The translations under genes and the position numbers were made by a program. Positions 1-10,540 of a stretch of DNA of 64,000 bases are shown piece by piece (within the stretch, counting starts at the first letter, position 1; each line of letters opens with the position of its first letter). The notes under the pieces were generated by a model. The model was not told where the DNA came from, searched no databases, and saw nothing but the letters and a program-made list of their open reading frames with translations. Source of the stretch: Serilophus lunatus (taxonomy: Eukaryota > Chordata > Aves > Passeriformes > Eurylaimidae); assembly GCA_013399895.1 (NCBI GenBank), contig VXBA01001173.1, positions 79,208-143,207 on the forward strand. The letters are read 5' to 3'.

Positions 1-286
1 GCTGCGGGAGAGCAGGTTGGATGTAAGAAGGAGGGGGTGGGGGGTAAAAGGTGTCTTTTAGTCTCTCTCTCTTAGCTCTGATCTTGTTAGTAATAAATTT
101 GATTATTATTCCCACATGGAGTCTTGTTTTGCCTGTGACGGTGATTAAGAAAGAATCTGTTATAGTCCTTATCATGAATAACGAAACCTCTCGTTATATT
201 CTCTCTCTCCTCTATAGTTGGGCAAGGGGGAGTGAGAAGGTGGCTGTAGTGAGACCCTGGCACCCAGCCTGGGTTAAACCACTACA
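1..286 (+). mobile_element. 3' part of an avian retroviral LTR (cut by window edge)
   Basis: The sequence ends in ACTACA after a GGGTTAAACC stretch, as expected for the CA terminus of an LTR. A poly-A signal AATAAA lies at 92-97, about 190 bases before the end. The order of motifs (CTGTGACGGTGA, a TTATATT-CTCTCTC tract, then CTGGCACCCAGCCTGGGTTAAACC) matches the reverse complement of the LTR at 50738-51498, so both belong to one family. The 5' part lies outside the window. An 88-codon open frame crosses it, but there is no retroviral protein similarity that I recognise. Family assignment is from memory. Confidence 0.7.
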
Positions 287-385
287 CTCTTTTATTTATT
301 TATTTATTTTTCTGTAAAGAAAAAAGATTGAAAAGGAGTAGGAAAAAAAAGGAGAAAAAAGGAGTAGGCAAAAAAAGGAGTAGGT
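287..385. repeat. TTTA run and A-rich AAAAGGAG(TAGG) short tandem repeat
   Basis: Immediately after the LTR end there is a short (TTTA)n run at about 291-309. It is followed by an A-rich purine repeat in which AAAAGGAG, often extended by TAGG, recurs four times at about 334-385. It looks like low-complexity expansion next to the LTR insertion. Confidence 0.7.
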
Positions 386-1136
386 CCATTAGCCTTAACT
401 TTTTATTATTAATGTACTATCTTAAAACATAGGAATTATATGGATTTGTGTACATAACAAAAATAAAACAAACACTGAGATAAAGTAATAAGTTGCCATG
501 TCAACTGCAATCAAACTGAAATTTTGTCTGACTTCCTGCACGCTTGTTAAAAACCAAAACCAACAAACAAACAAACTCCCACAAAACCCACAAAACCAAA
601 CGAAGGCATTCTGAGTGAGTGCAGAGATTTACAAAAGGTTGATTAAACTTGTCAATAAAGTTTTAAGAAATTTATGATGCTACTAGGAAAGCTTAATAAA
701 AACAACATGAGAAAGGAAAAACACAAAATTCAGGAAAGAGTATAAAGTTCAGATCATTGGAATAGAGTAATAAAGAGAAGTTAGAGAAGAAATGGAAACT
801 ATATTTGGTCTGAACTCTGCTATTTAACACAAGTCAACAAATAGCAAAAAAAAAAAAAGAGGTAATCACAAAGGTGTTTGATATTTCAAGCTGTATTTTA
901 TATTTTTAACTTATTTGCAATATAGTGATTAGTGGTTCTGCACTTTAGTATTTTAGCTTCAATATTTGGATGAATTTATCATATTGTTACATAAAGGAAG
1001 GCGCTGACTTAGCCTTTTTTTGGGTAAATATAGGGAAATTGAGGAAAAGTGTGCACACAGCCTACAAAGGACCATCAATGACGGTAACAGAACACTGGAT
1101 ATTTCCTAGACTCATGTTGCTCTTGTCTCTACATCA
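386..1136. other. AT-rich unique-looking DNA
   Basis: No coding signature or recognised repeat was seen. There are short A runs (for example near 847-858) and CAAA-rich patches near 550-600. The last part may already be diverged CR1 sequence. Confidence 0.5.
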
Positions 1137-2176
1137 GTAGATGATAAAGGAACTTATGGAGGACTTCAACTTGCCAGATATTAATCTGTGGGAATATCAC
1201 ACAGCTGGTACAAACAGGTCCAGATTTCCCAAACACTCGCATGACACTTCAAGTACTAAGGCAGCCAACTGAGAAAGGTGTCCTTCTTGATTTGTTGCTT
1301 TTTAACAAAGATCTTGTAAATGAAGTGGCAACTGGTCTCGGCCTCAGCAACTGTGAAGCAGCCAATTTTAAAATCTCTGAAGACAGAAAAGTCCTAGCCA
1401 AATTTCAGTGCTGGACATGAGGAGAGCAGACTTGAGGTTCCTCAGGGAGCTAGTTGATGTGGTCCCTGGGAAAATGCTTTTGGGAAAGTGTTGCAGACCA
1501 TTGGTGTAACTTACTTTCTAAGTACCACCTCCTAAAATCACAGGAGCAGGCAGCTTGCCCTGTCAGCCAGGAAAGTCACCTGTGTCTGGGGGGCATCTGA
1601 CCCAGCATCACCCACTGAGCAAGGGAGAGGATTGTCCTGCTCTGCACCGGGCTGGCCACACCTGCAATATTGGGGCAGTTTTGGGGGCCACAATAAATAA
1701 AAGATATTAAGCTATTTGAGATTGTCCAAAGGAGGGCAACAAGAATGGTGAAGGGATGGAGGAGAAGCCAGATAAGTGTCTGAAGTCATTTGGTCTATTC
1801 AGCGTGGAGGAGTCTGAGGGGAGACCTCATCACAGTCTATAAGTTCCTTACGAGGAGAAGTAGAGTATAAACACCACCCTCTTCTCTCTGGTGACCAGTG
1901 ACAGGACTCAGGGGAATGGCATGAGGCTGCATCAAGTGAGGTTTAGATTAAATAATAGGAAAAGATTCTTCACCCAGAGGGTGTTCGGGCATGGGAACAG
2001 GTTTCCCAGGGAAGTGGTCACACCATCAAGCTTGACAGAGTTCAAAAGGCATTTGAAAAATGCTCTCAGCCACATGGTGTGGTTCTTGGGGCAGTCCTGG
2101 GCCAGGAGTTCATTTTGCTCGGTGATCCTTGTGAGTCCCTTGAAACTCAGGACATTCTTTAATTCTATGAGTTGTC
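1137..2176 (+). mobile_element. CR1 LINE fragment (3' part, internally deleted)
   Basis: The segment reads like the late ORF2 and 3' UTR of a CR1 retrotransposon: GGAGGACTTCAACTTGCCAG near 1158, GGAGGGCAACAAGAATGGTGA near 1732, TTCAGCGTGGAGGAGTCTGA near 1799, and a CR1-type 3' end AATTCTATGA at about 2160-2169. The reading frame is broken and a central part of the reverse-transcriptase region seems missing between about 1450 and 1680. It is a dead, 5'-truncated copy. The 116-codon open frame at 1891-2241 is a translation of this 3' region, not a gene. Confidence 0.85.
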
Positions 2177-3014
2177 TTAGTCCAGAGGTGCACACTAAGG
2201 AATACAGAATTGAACTATCTTTTCCACGTTCAAGAGAGTGAAGAGAACAATCTTGTTTGTTACTATGTGCTAAGACAGATAACTCGCTTTGTACTCTAAA
2301 AATAAGCTATACATGCACACCAACAAAAAAAAGTAAAATGACAGGCATCACAGTGATTGATGTGGCAACATTAACATTTTGTAGTGGTAATAAAGAAAAA
2401 CCCATCACACATCACATTTTGAATTCAACACACTAACAGCATTTCAAAACATCTCGTTTGTTTGTTCTTCTTGATCTAATGACAAAAAAGCAAGATATTC
2501 TATTACTTATATCAAAGTATATGGAAAGAAAAACTAATTTATACAATTTGCTGCAATGTGAGATTAATCAGAAAAAAAGTTTCTAAGATAACTTTGTATT
2601 TCTTCATTAGACTTCCTTTAAAGCCATATAGAGGCTCCAGAAATATAAAAAGCATTTCTTTCCTTACATTCATCATAATATAAGTCCAAGTAATGTAAGT
2701 GTAATTTGCATTTTGCTTTACATTTGCTTAATGTAAATGCAACTTCCTTGTGAAAAGGAAAAACTTTCTGAAGATTTAATTTAAAAACGTTTCAGATCCT
2801 GTGATGAAAGCATGTGAAGTATATATTACATCTTAATATTAAATCCTGGTCTGCAGATTCTTAACATAATTCAATATTTATATAAATTCTTAAATAAAAC
2901 AGATACTTAGATCTGCATCTTAATTAATTTCAAGATAATTTTTGTTTAAAAGAGTTGTTTATGTTAATGTATTCCTACATCAAAGAATGTACCTGAAACT
3001 GATTTTGATTTGTG
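2177..3014. other. AT-rich unique-looking DNA
   Basis: No gene or recognised repeat was seen. Confidence 0.5.
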
Positions 3015-3180
3015 TGTGTGTAGATTCCTCCCTTGAGTGGGAACACCCCTCAAGGTTACTACTTGAAGCTGACTAAAAGAGATTTATCTATGATCATTGG
3101 TATGGGTGAGTAACACCAATCTTCGTTCTTCCTCTTATGTTTTGTGGTTTATTTTGTTGTTATTGATTGGTTTTGGTTTT
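3015..3180 (+). mobile_element. fragment of an LTR-like repeat (family shared with 10.0 and 26.0 kb)
   Basis: GATTCCTCCCTTGAGTGGGA, then CCCCTCAAGGTTACTACTTG, then TTGGTATGGGTGAGTAACA match in order the sequences at about 25985-26075 and, more weakly, 10020-10115. Only this core is recognisable here. I take it as a piece of an avian ERVL-type LTR, but that name is inference; the shared block is directly visible. Confidence 0.6.
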
Positions 3181-6100
3181 GTTTCTTTTAAAATATAACT
3201 TTGACTATACTGAATAACGTGCTACAACATTTTCTACAGAAACACTGTTTGAGAATTTCCATTACATTTTCTTACAATAAAAGAAAAACTCTTTGTATGA
3301 GTGCTTCAAATTACTCATGTAAACCTAGAATATGTTAGATTTAGTAGCACTGAAAATCATCTTCTATTGTGCTGTTCAGACTCCTGAAGCTGAAAAAAAA
3401 TCCCACAAACAAATTGTATTTCTGAAGAAGTTTAATTTCTTAAAACAATACACAGAGATGTTAGTAGTAGAGTTGATATGAAGGTAAGGCAGAACTCACT
3501 GAATGAGCTTTTAGCTAAGCAGACATCAGGGTCCAAAACTCTCTCACTCAATTTTTTTAGATGTTCCACATGTGAAGGTGGAATATCAACTTTACTCATT
3601 TGAAGATTTACATGGGATTTCTGATTTTATAGAGCGTGAAAAAAAAACCTGAACAAACCCACAATAAAAATGCAGGCTACTGTTAGGAAAATATAACAAT
3701 TGCAATGCACAGTTGAGGTACAATACTAATGTGACTCCCATTATCATCAAACTCTGAGTGACTTCCATCTCTGGGAAGAGATGCCAGCTGAAAAACTGGT
3801 TGAAATGAATATAAGACCATTGCAGGTCACTTTCAGGTCCCTTTTGGGTTGAGACCTTTGCAACTGCTGTGCCAACTAGACACACCATGAGCTCATGCTT
3901 TCCCATCTCCTCTGAGCCTTTTTTCATGATACGTGTTTATCAGTAAGTCATAGCAGAAAATATTTTTTTTTTTCTTATTTCATTCTTTTTCTGCTGAGCT
4001 ACACAACCTGTTGCATTCGAGTTTCAAACAGCAAGAATAGTAAAGATACTATTAAAAATATCAGAGGTTGGTTGGAAAGGGGAAACCATGGTCTATCATT
4101 CAGAAAAATTATATATTATTCAAAATAAAATGAAAACTTGAACATGCATACATAATACAGGGTGAGGTTTCTGAAGTAGCAATATGATAAAAACAGTGAA
4201 ATGTCCTTCAATTGACAACTCTCGATAGTGACAGATGGATACATGTAGCTTTCAGAAAGGTGGGATATTTAGTATTTGCAGTATCTATCTCTACCTTCTT
4301 ACTTTTCCTAGCTAAATAACACCACCTTCCTGTGTCTCTTCAATCTGGGGAATAGTCATCAGTTATTTGGTAAACAATATTATGGAATTTTTGTAAGATA
4401 AACACAGTTGAGAAAGTAGTTAAGAGCAAAACAGTTTAGATATGAAGCACAAAAATGTTATTTTCCCGCATAATTTTTCAATTTTTAATTATGTTATGTA
4501 TCAAACTAGCTAAAGTCAAAAAAAGCCAGATTGAATACTACTATTCTGATAGCTGGTCAGTATTAACTTTCTCTTTCACATAAATCTGAGGGAAACCGGG
4601 AAAGAAAACAAAATTAAAAACAAATCAAAGAAATTAGCAAATAAACAAGACAAGGACAGCATAAGCAGTTCAGACACAGTATGTTTTAGAAGACATATTA
4701 TAAACAGATTTCAGAGTTCAATACTTTCTGACCAGGTTCTTGTAGATATTCCAACCACAAAGGGTGTAATGTTTAAAATCATTCTTTCGAGATAGTTGAT
4801 GTTACACAGGGAATCCAATTTAGTGCAGCGATGCAACACAATACAGGTATTTTACATGAAACAAAAAATTATTTTTCTGTCCTTTTTCATTTGAGATAAA
4901 AATAAGAGGGTTCTTTCTGGTAACAGCTGTATTCAGTCAAATCCAACATTATTTTCTGAGCCTCAAGAGTTCATCATACTTATCCATCTCCTCTGAACTT
5001 TCCTCCATTGTAGGGGTGTAATGGATAATGGCCTAAATACTACCTTTAGTATTAGTAACTCACAGCACATGAATTATTTAAGTATCATGTTTGAATGTGT
5101 TACTGATATATCAGTTTGTCTACGCTGTCAGTGAGAGTTTCTGAAGCACACCTACACCTTCTTCTGAATACTTCTTTTTTCGTTGTTCATCAAGTGTGCA
5201 TTCCACAGACCCAAAAATAATCTGTACGATTGCTGCAAAACACTGTTCTTAGTCTTACGACTCACTTCCTCACCCACATTCAACTTCAGGAAAGTCCCAA
5301 ATAGGACAAACAGAGCTAATAAGATACAGCAACTTGTACAGGTTATGCATATTTCCCAAATGTTATGAGTTCTGCAGGAACCGATTTTTCACTCGAATGT
5401 GCAAGAATCTGGTTATTGCTTAGATGACACGGACCAGAGTGTTGGCACTGTCACTGCAAATTTCCTTCAGGAGCAAGCCTTGATACTATTCCATTTCCCT
5501 TTCTGAAGTAAGCCTGCCCAGTGTTCAATGTAATTTATATCTATAGCAAGGTTAAAGATTTTTCTGGTACGTTTTTAGGGTAAGGATAATAAATCAAGAC
5601 CACTACCTAACATAACCCCATATATTTCGGCAGGAGAAATAACTCTTTTTATAATTCTGAATGAATTATTAAACACCATGAGACAAATCTCTACTTCAAT
5701 TCATTATTCACATTTTGTTCCAAGCATTATAGGAATTTACAATACTTAATTTTCATACAGAAGAGTGTTTCTTCATGCTTTCTTACCTGGCAAATGGAGT
5801 TGCAATCTTCCTCCTACTTAAATGCAGGTTTTTATATTCAATAAAAAAAAAACAAAAAACAGAAGGCAATGGAACCATTAACACCAGTAAACTAGTATTT
5901 TAATAACTGATACTATTTCTTTCATTCATAAATATCATAGCCTTTTTGTCCTTGGTTTGTGTTAGGGTTTTTATTTTGTTTGGTTTGGATTTTTTTGTGT
6001 CTTGTGTAATGACTCAGCAACAATCAAGAAATCTCTGTAATCTCTGTAATCATACAGTCCTGAAGGTTTCACTCACCATGAACTTGGACACCAATTTCCT

Positions 6101-7638
6101 AAACAGTTCAAATTTACAGAAAATTCCATCTGGAAACACTGTGGCATTAAATTAGAAATAGATTACAGATTTCAAGGCAACTTATCATAAAAATTTATGA
6201 TTTTAAGGGACAGGAAAAATAGATTTGCACTTATGTAGAAAAAAATTCTAAACTCCTGTGCTTTAAATATTGAAATTCAACACAATAATTTTTTGTTATG
6301 CTATTTGTGTTTTATGATTATTTATCTAAGAATTGAATTTATGGCTGAATTTAATTGTCTGTTTGAAAACTAAATATTAGAGGAGTTTGGGTTTTCTTTC
6401 AGGTCCAAACATTTAAAATTAAGTGGAAGAGTTAGAAGACACTATTAAATCCTCAGTTTTCAAGATTTATATTGTATATAGTCAAACTTAAAAATTTATT
6501 TCATGTGTCCTTTTTTCAATGTAACAGTTTTATCACTGCATAGCAGAGTTCATTAATGTTGTTAAAGCAAAGGGTCTTTTGAGTATATTCAGTATTCCAA
6601 ACATTTATTATGTCTTAATAACCTCAGATAGACTTATAGGATCCTTAGCGTTCACAATGATCTGTAAAAATGTTTAATTCTGGATGCGACTGGGAATGCT
6701 TTCATTATAAACAGCTTTTTGCATCTCACGTGGGGAAGAATTGATGTAAGGCAACACAAATAAACTTTTTTACTTTTAAAATTCCACTTCTTATTGAAAG
6801 GAGCAACTCAAAGACTTTATTTAAAACATAGATTTCATTTGGTTTTACGATTGTGATAGAAAATTTTAGCAATGTTATTTTTAATATTAACCCATTTTAG
6901 TTATCAGTTATCTTTTAATAAGGAATCTATTTTGCTGAAAAAATACATTGTTTTTAGGAAGTGTATACACTCTGAAAGGATTTCTTTATCAACTTAAATG
7001 GCTTCTGGCCACCAAACACTCTTGTTCTGGTGTTTGTGAGATACTCATTACTAAGAAAATATTTAGGAAAAGCTAATATATACTCTGGTAGTTAATGTGT
7101 TAAATGGAGAGAGATAATGAATGGCCACAGAGATATGGAGAAGTATATTAGTTTTCATTCCCTGGTGTGGGACATACATTTGAAATATGTTTACCAAATG
7201 TTTGTTTACAAAAATGAAACCACTATTTAAAGGAAACTTTGTTTATGCTGACAATTTTGTAATCAGCAAGTTTCCAAGTAAGATTAATTTAATCACTAAG
7301 AGGTTCTGTTGCAATTTAGGATTCTCAGTAGCTCTTTCATAAGCACCAAAAATTTAATTTCTCCATCTCACTACAAAATATGGCTGCCCTCTTCAGCTAG
7401 ACAGAGAGGGAAGCATAATAGAAAATTAAATCCCCAAATAAGAACAACAAAACCAAAAAGTGTCAGTTCATATGATGAGTGATCCACAGGCTAGTATATA
7501 TGGTGATTATCAAATAAAGAGAAAAAACACAGGGAGATCCTTCACTGTTTCCTTAAGGAACAAATACTTAAGTATTGTCCCAAGCGGAGTTCAGTCAGGC
7601 ACAAGCCTGTCACATGTAAGACAGGACTTGGAGTCAAG
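3181..7638. other. 4.4 kb AT-rich unique-looking DNA
   Basis: No gene, LTR or CR1 end was recognised. Short open frames (up to 111 codons on the minus strand at 3592-3927) have no recognisable domain. Poly-A and poly-T runs are common. Ancient repeats or conserved non-coding elements could be hidden here; neither can be judged by eye. Confidence 0.45.
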
Positions 7639-7657
7639 CACGTTGTCCTGGTTTAGA

Positions 7658-7674
7658 CACTAGGGGGCGCTACC
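7658..7674 (+). promoter_or_regulatory. CTCF-like binding motif inside LTR
   Basis: CACTAGGGGGCGCTACC is nearly identical to the well-known vertebrate CTCF core (CCACTAGGGGGCGCT type). It lies within 31 bases of the LTR terminus. The same position in the copy at 18328 reads CCACTAGGAGGCGTAAC, one G short of the core. Binding is inferred from the motif only. Confidence 0.6.
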
Positions 7675-8594
7675 AACAACAAGAGGCTCAATAGAGAAAA
7701 CAAAAAAACAGTTTATTATCTAGAGGGCTATATGAGCTATGGAGCCCAAATAAAAGCATAAACCAATTACACCAAACTGACCCAACAATATTTCTCAAGG
7801 AAAGGAAATTAAAAAACCCTGCTCCTCTGAACTGGCTGCTAGGCTGTGGAGCAAGGGAAGGGAGGCTGTGATGTGGATGGCACCAGTCCCACTCTGGAGA
7901 TGCTGGAAAAGAATGACGATGAAAAGGAACCCCAGGGGAGCCCAAGAGGGATACGACAAACTGCTGTTGCTTCTGAGTGGTTCTTCCGCCAGCACTGCCT
8001 GCCTGAGCTCTGATGATACTGTGTGGCAAGGGACCAAGGAGGAGGGAAGCCATGCCTCTCTCAGCACTGAGGGAGCTGAAAAGAGACAGGACCTCCATTC
8101 CTCTGGCTGTTATGGGCTGCCCATTATCATATTTTCTCATGGCAGCCTTCTGGGTTGTGCCGCCTTGCCATTGGAGAGCTGCGCTATAGTGCCCCTCCCT
8201 CTCTGAGATTTCACCACGAGGCCAATACAGTGTTCCCGGCAAAAAAACCTCGTGGTGGGCACCCGGGGACTGGGGCTGACATTGACATCATCCACGGCCC
8301 GGCTGGGGCAACCATCGCACCCACTGGGAGAAACTACTTTTGTGCATCTCCCTGTCAGTGTGTGGGTTTGGTGGTGGTAGCACCCGCCATCATGGTGCCA
8401 CCCCATGCCGCAGTGCCAGCTGTGGGGTGACATCCCTGGACCCGGCCGTGGGTGCCAGAGTAGGTGCAGTGCCCCACCACATCAGCTGGCACAGATGCAT
8501 ATCCTGCTGGCTGCCCCCACGCAGTCATTCCCTCAGGAGCCTCTCCATGGCAGCAGCAGCAGGGACAGGTGCAGCTCCTGCCGCCACCACCATC

Positions 8595-8676
8595 CTGCCC
8601 CAGCTCCACAGTGGTGGCNCAATCCCACTCTGGAGATGCTGGAAAAGAATGACTGCCCCAGCTCCACAGTGGTGGC
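8595..8676. other. single-N join with local duplicated sequence
   Basis: One N at 8619 sits between two copies of a 24-base sequence (8595-8618 and 8653-8676). The stretch between them (8623-8653) repeats 31 bases found at 7887-7917 in the same LTR. This looks like a bad contig join. Confidence 0.7.
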
Positions 8677-9268
8677 AGCGTGGGGCAGCACTGGCAGCGC
8701 AGACACAGCTGCCGAGCTCCGCCGAGCTGCAGCACAGCAAGGAGCAAGCCCCCAGTGCCATGAACAGGCTCCATCCACAGCAGCTGCCTGCAGCAGCCAC
8801 CAGGGAAGCCTCACCATGCACCGCCTCTGCCCCTGCCACCGCACAGGGCCAAGGGGGTTCAGCCATCCCCACCTGCGCCCAGCGGGCAAGGCCAGCCCCG
8901 CGCTTCCCATGCCTCTGTCCATGCCCCGCAATGTGCTGGGATGCGCCAGGCCATATGGCATCACTAGCCCACCACGCTCTGTGGAGCCACAGGTTGAGCT
9001 GGTTCAGCCTTTCTGCAGAGAAAGAGGCGGGGGCAGCCATCTCTGCTTACTGTGCTCCCAGTCCCGCACTGGTGGGCAGCGGAGGGGGGGGAAACGGCTT
9101 CACGTCATGCCATCGCACTTCTCAGTCCTGCTGAGCCGTCAGGAGGATGGAGGCTCCAGCTGTTTCACACTGCTTCAACTCTCCCCAGAACAACAACAAA
9201 AAAGGTTTTAAAAGACAAACTCCCTTTCCCTCTCAGAAAAAACTTTAAGACTAATCCATAACATACAT

Positions 9269-9700
9269 TTAGGAGCTTCCTCTTGCACTGCACTCTTGCA
9301 TCTCATCTGCTGTCCTAGTGTAACAGCAGAGTGGATACTGGTGGATAGTGTGTTGTGTGTGCTGTTTCAATCTCAGCACATAGACATATATGCACACTTT
9401 ATACCTGTGCACAGGATCTGAACACAAAGATTCAGAGGTCCCAGATGATACTCTACAAAGCTTGTAATCATAATTGCAATGACCTGGCCACAGAAAAGTT
9501 ATTCTACTGCACACAGCCTGACATCTGGAAGTATCCAATTCCAAAAAGAGGAAAAGAAAGAAAATTCTTGTGAAGTATTACGGGCCTAGTCTTGAATATG
9601 TAGCTTAGACAGACCTTTAAAATGGGATAAGAATATCTTAATACTTTAAAATTTAAGTTGACAATTTTATTTTTAAATAAATACAGCAGCTCAGACTTAG
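9269..9700. other. AT-rich unique-looking DNA
   Basis: Nothing recognised between the solo LTR and the next LTR-like repeat. Confidence 0.4.
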
Positions 9701-9704
9701 CCAT

Positions 9705-10540
9705 ATTAACAAGTTATCACTCATGAACTGAGCAAGCAGGGCCTGCTGTTCCATAATGGATTGAGCAAAGAGGGTCTGCTGTGTTTAGTGCAGAAGAAGG
9801 CTGCCATCAGCTTGACCAAACTACGAGATCCACCATAAGCTGTGAGTTAGAAGTGAGGAGAGAAGAAACCAACGAGCTGATAATACCTTTTTTGGCAACA
9901 AAGTACATTTTGCTGAGAAAATCAGCAACATATGATCTGAAAGTGTATGTGACTAACAGTGTCTTTATAGAATGGCTGTCCTGTTTTTTCAGGGCAAGGA
10001 CTTCTGGCATGCCTTCTTAAGATCCTTCTCTTGATATGAGTGCACCTCGAGGTTACTCCTAGAGACTGAGAGATTTGCCCATGGTAGTTGGTATGGGCAA
10101 TATCAGTTTCTACTCAATAATTGGTTTTGCCAGCTTTAGGATTATTACTTAACTTTACTTCAAAAATAGTGCATTACACTAGTAGTTAGAGCTACCTATA
10201 CTGTGTAGTTAATAATTCTTATTAATATATTTTTTCTAATCATTATCATAGCCAATTTAAACAGATATTTTATTTATATAAATATATTGTGTTTGCCATC
10301 CTTAATCTTGTGGGACAAAGATTTGTAGTGGTTCTGTTAAAGCTGTATTATCATTTAGACATAAACCATTAACTGGGAGAAAATTGGATCCAGATGCACC
10401 TTGACTCCTCTCTGAGAAGGAGTTTAGGAATCAAGAGGGTCTTTTCTGTGCCTTGTACCTCAGTGAGAAGGCTCTCTAACAAACGTTGTTTGAAGCTCCA
10501 ATTCTGCCTGCAACACATACCTGTCTGAGTCAAGCACTGT
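9705..10540 (+). mobile_element. LTR-like repeat (same family as 3.0 and 26.0 kb)
   Basis: The block at about 10020-10115 (ACCTCGAGGTTACTCCTAGAG, then GTTGGTATGGGCAATATC) and the later motifs TTGTGGGACAAAG, TGAGAAGGAGTTTA and CTGCAACA occur in the same order at 25985-26505. The upstream part contains GAGCAAGCAGGGCCTGCTG near 9729, repeated in weaker form about 35 bases later. The 3' end is about 10515; the 5' boundary is uncertain. A canonical AATAAA near the end has decayed here. ERVL-type origin is inferred. Confidence 0.6.

Larger units (their letters stand above)
7644..9263 (-). mobile_element. solo LTR, family A copy 1 (GC-rich, 1.6 kb)
   Basis: A complete LTR read on the minus strand: on the plus strand it starts TGTCCTGGTTTAG and ends CCATAACA, giving TG..CA ends. 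The minus-strand poly-A signal AATAAA is at 7712-7717, about 70 bases from the 3' terminus. The flanking 5-mers CACGT (7639-7643) and TACAT (9264-9268) look like a target-site duplication changed by two transitions. The middle (about 8250-9100) is strongly GC-rich. It shares order and motifs with the LTRs at 18328-19877 and 55182-56623. No retroviral gene is adjacent, so it is a solo LTR. The interior contains one N at 8619 with a suspicious local duplication. Open frames up to 268 codons inside it are GC-driven. Confidence 0.8.

Noticed and set aside
1891..2241. 116-codon open frame
   Set aside because: It is a translation of the CR1 3' UTR.
3592..3927. 111-codon minus-strand open frame in unique DNA
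   Set aside because: No recognisable domain, no promoter or splice evidence; such lengths occur by chance in 64 kb.
8340..9211. 264- and 268-codon open frames, and antisense frames
   Set aside because: They overlap each other in GC-rich LTR sequence, pass through an N and a suspected misjoin, and show low-complexity composition.
7644..9263. Full-length endogenous retrovirus between the 7.6 kb and 18.3 kb LTRs
   Set aside because: Each LTR has its own pair of flanking 5-mers, and the intervening 9 kb shows no gag, pol or env-like frames.
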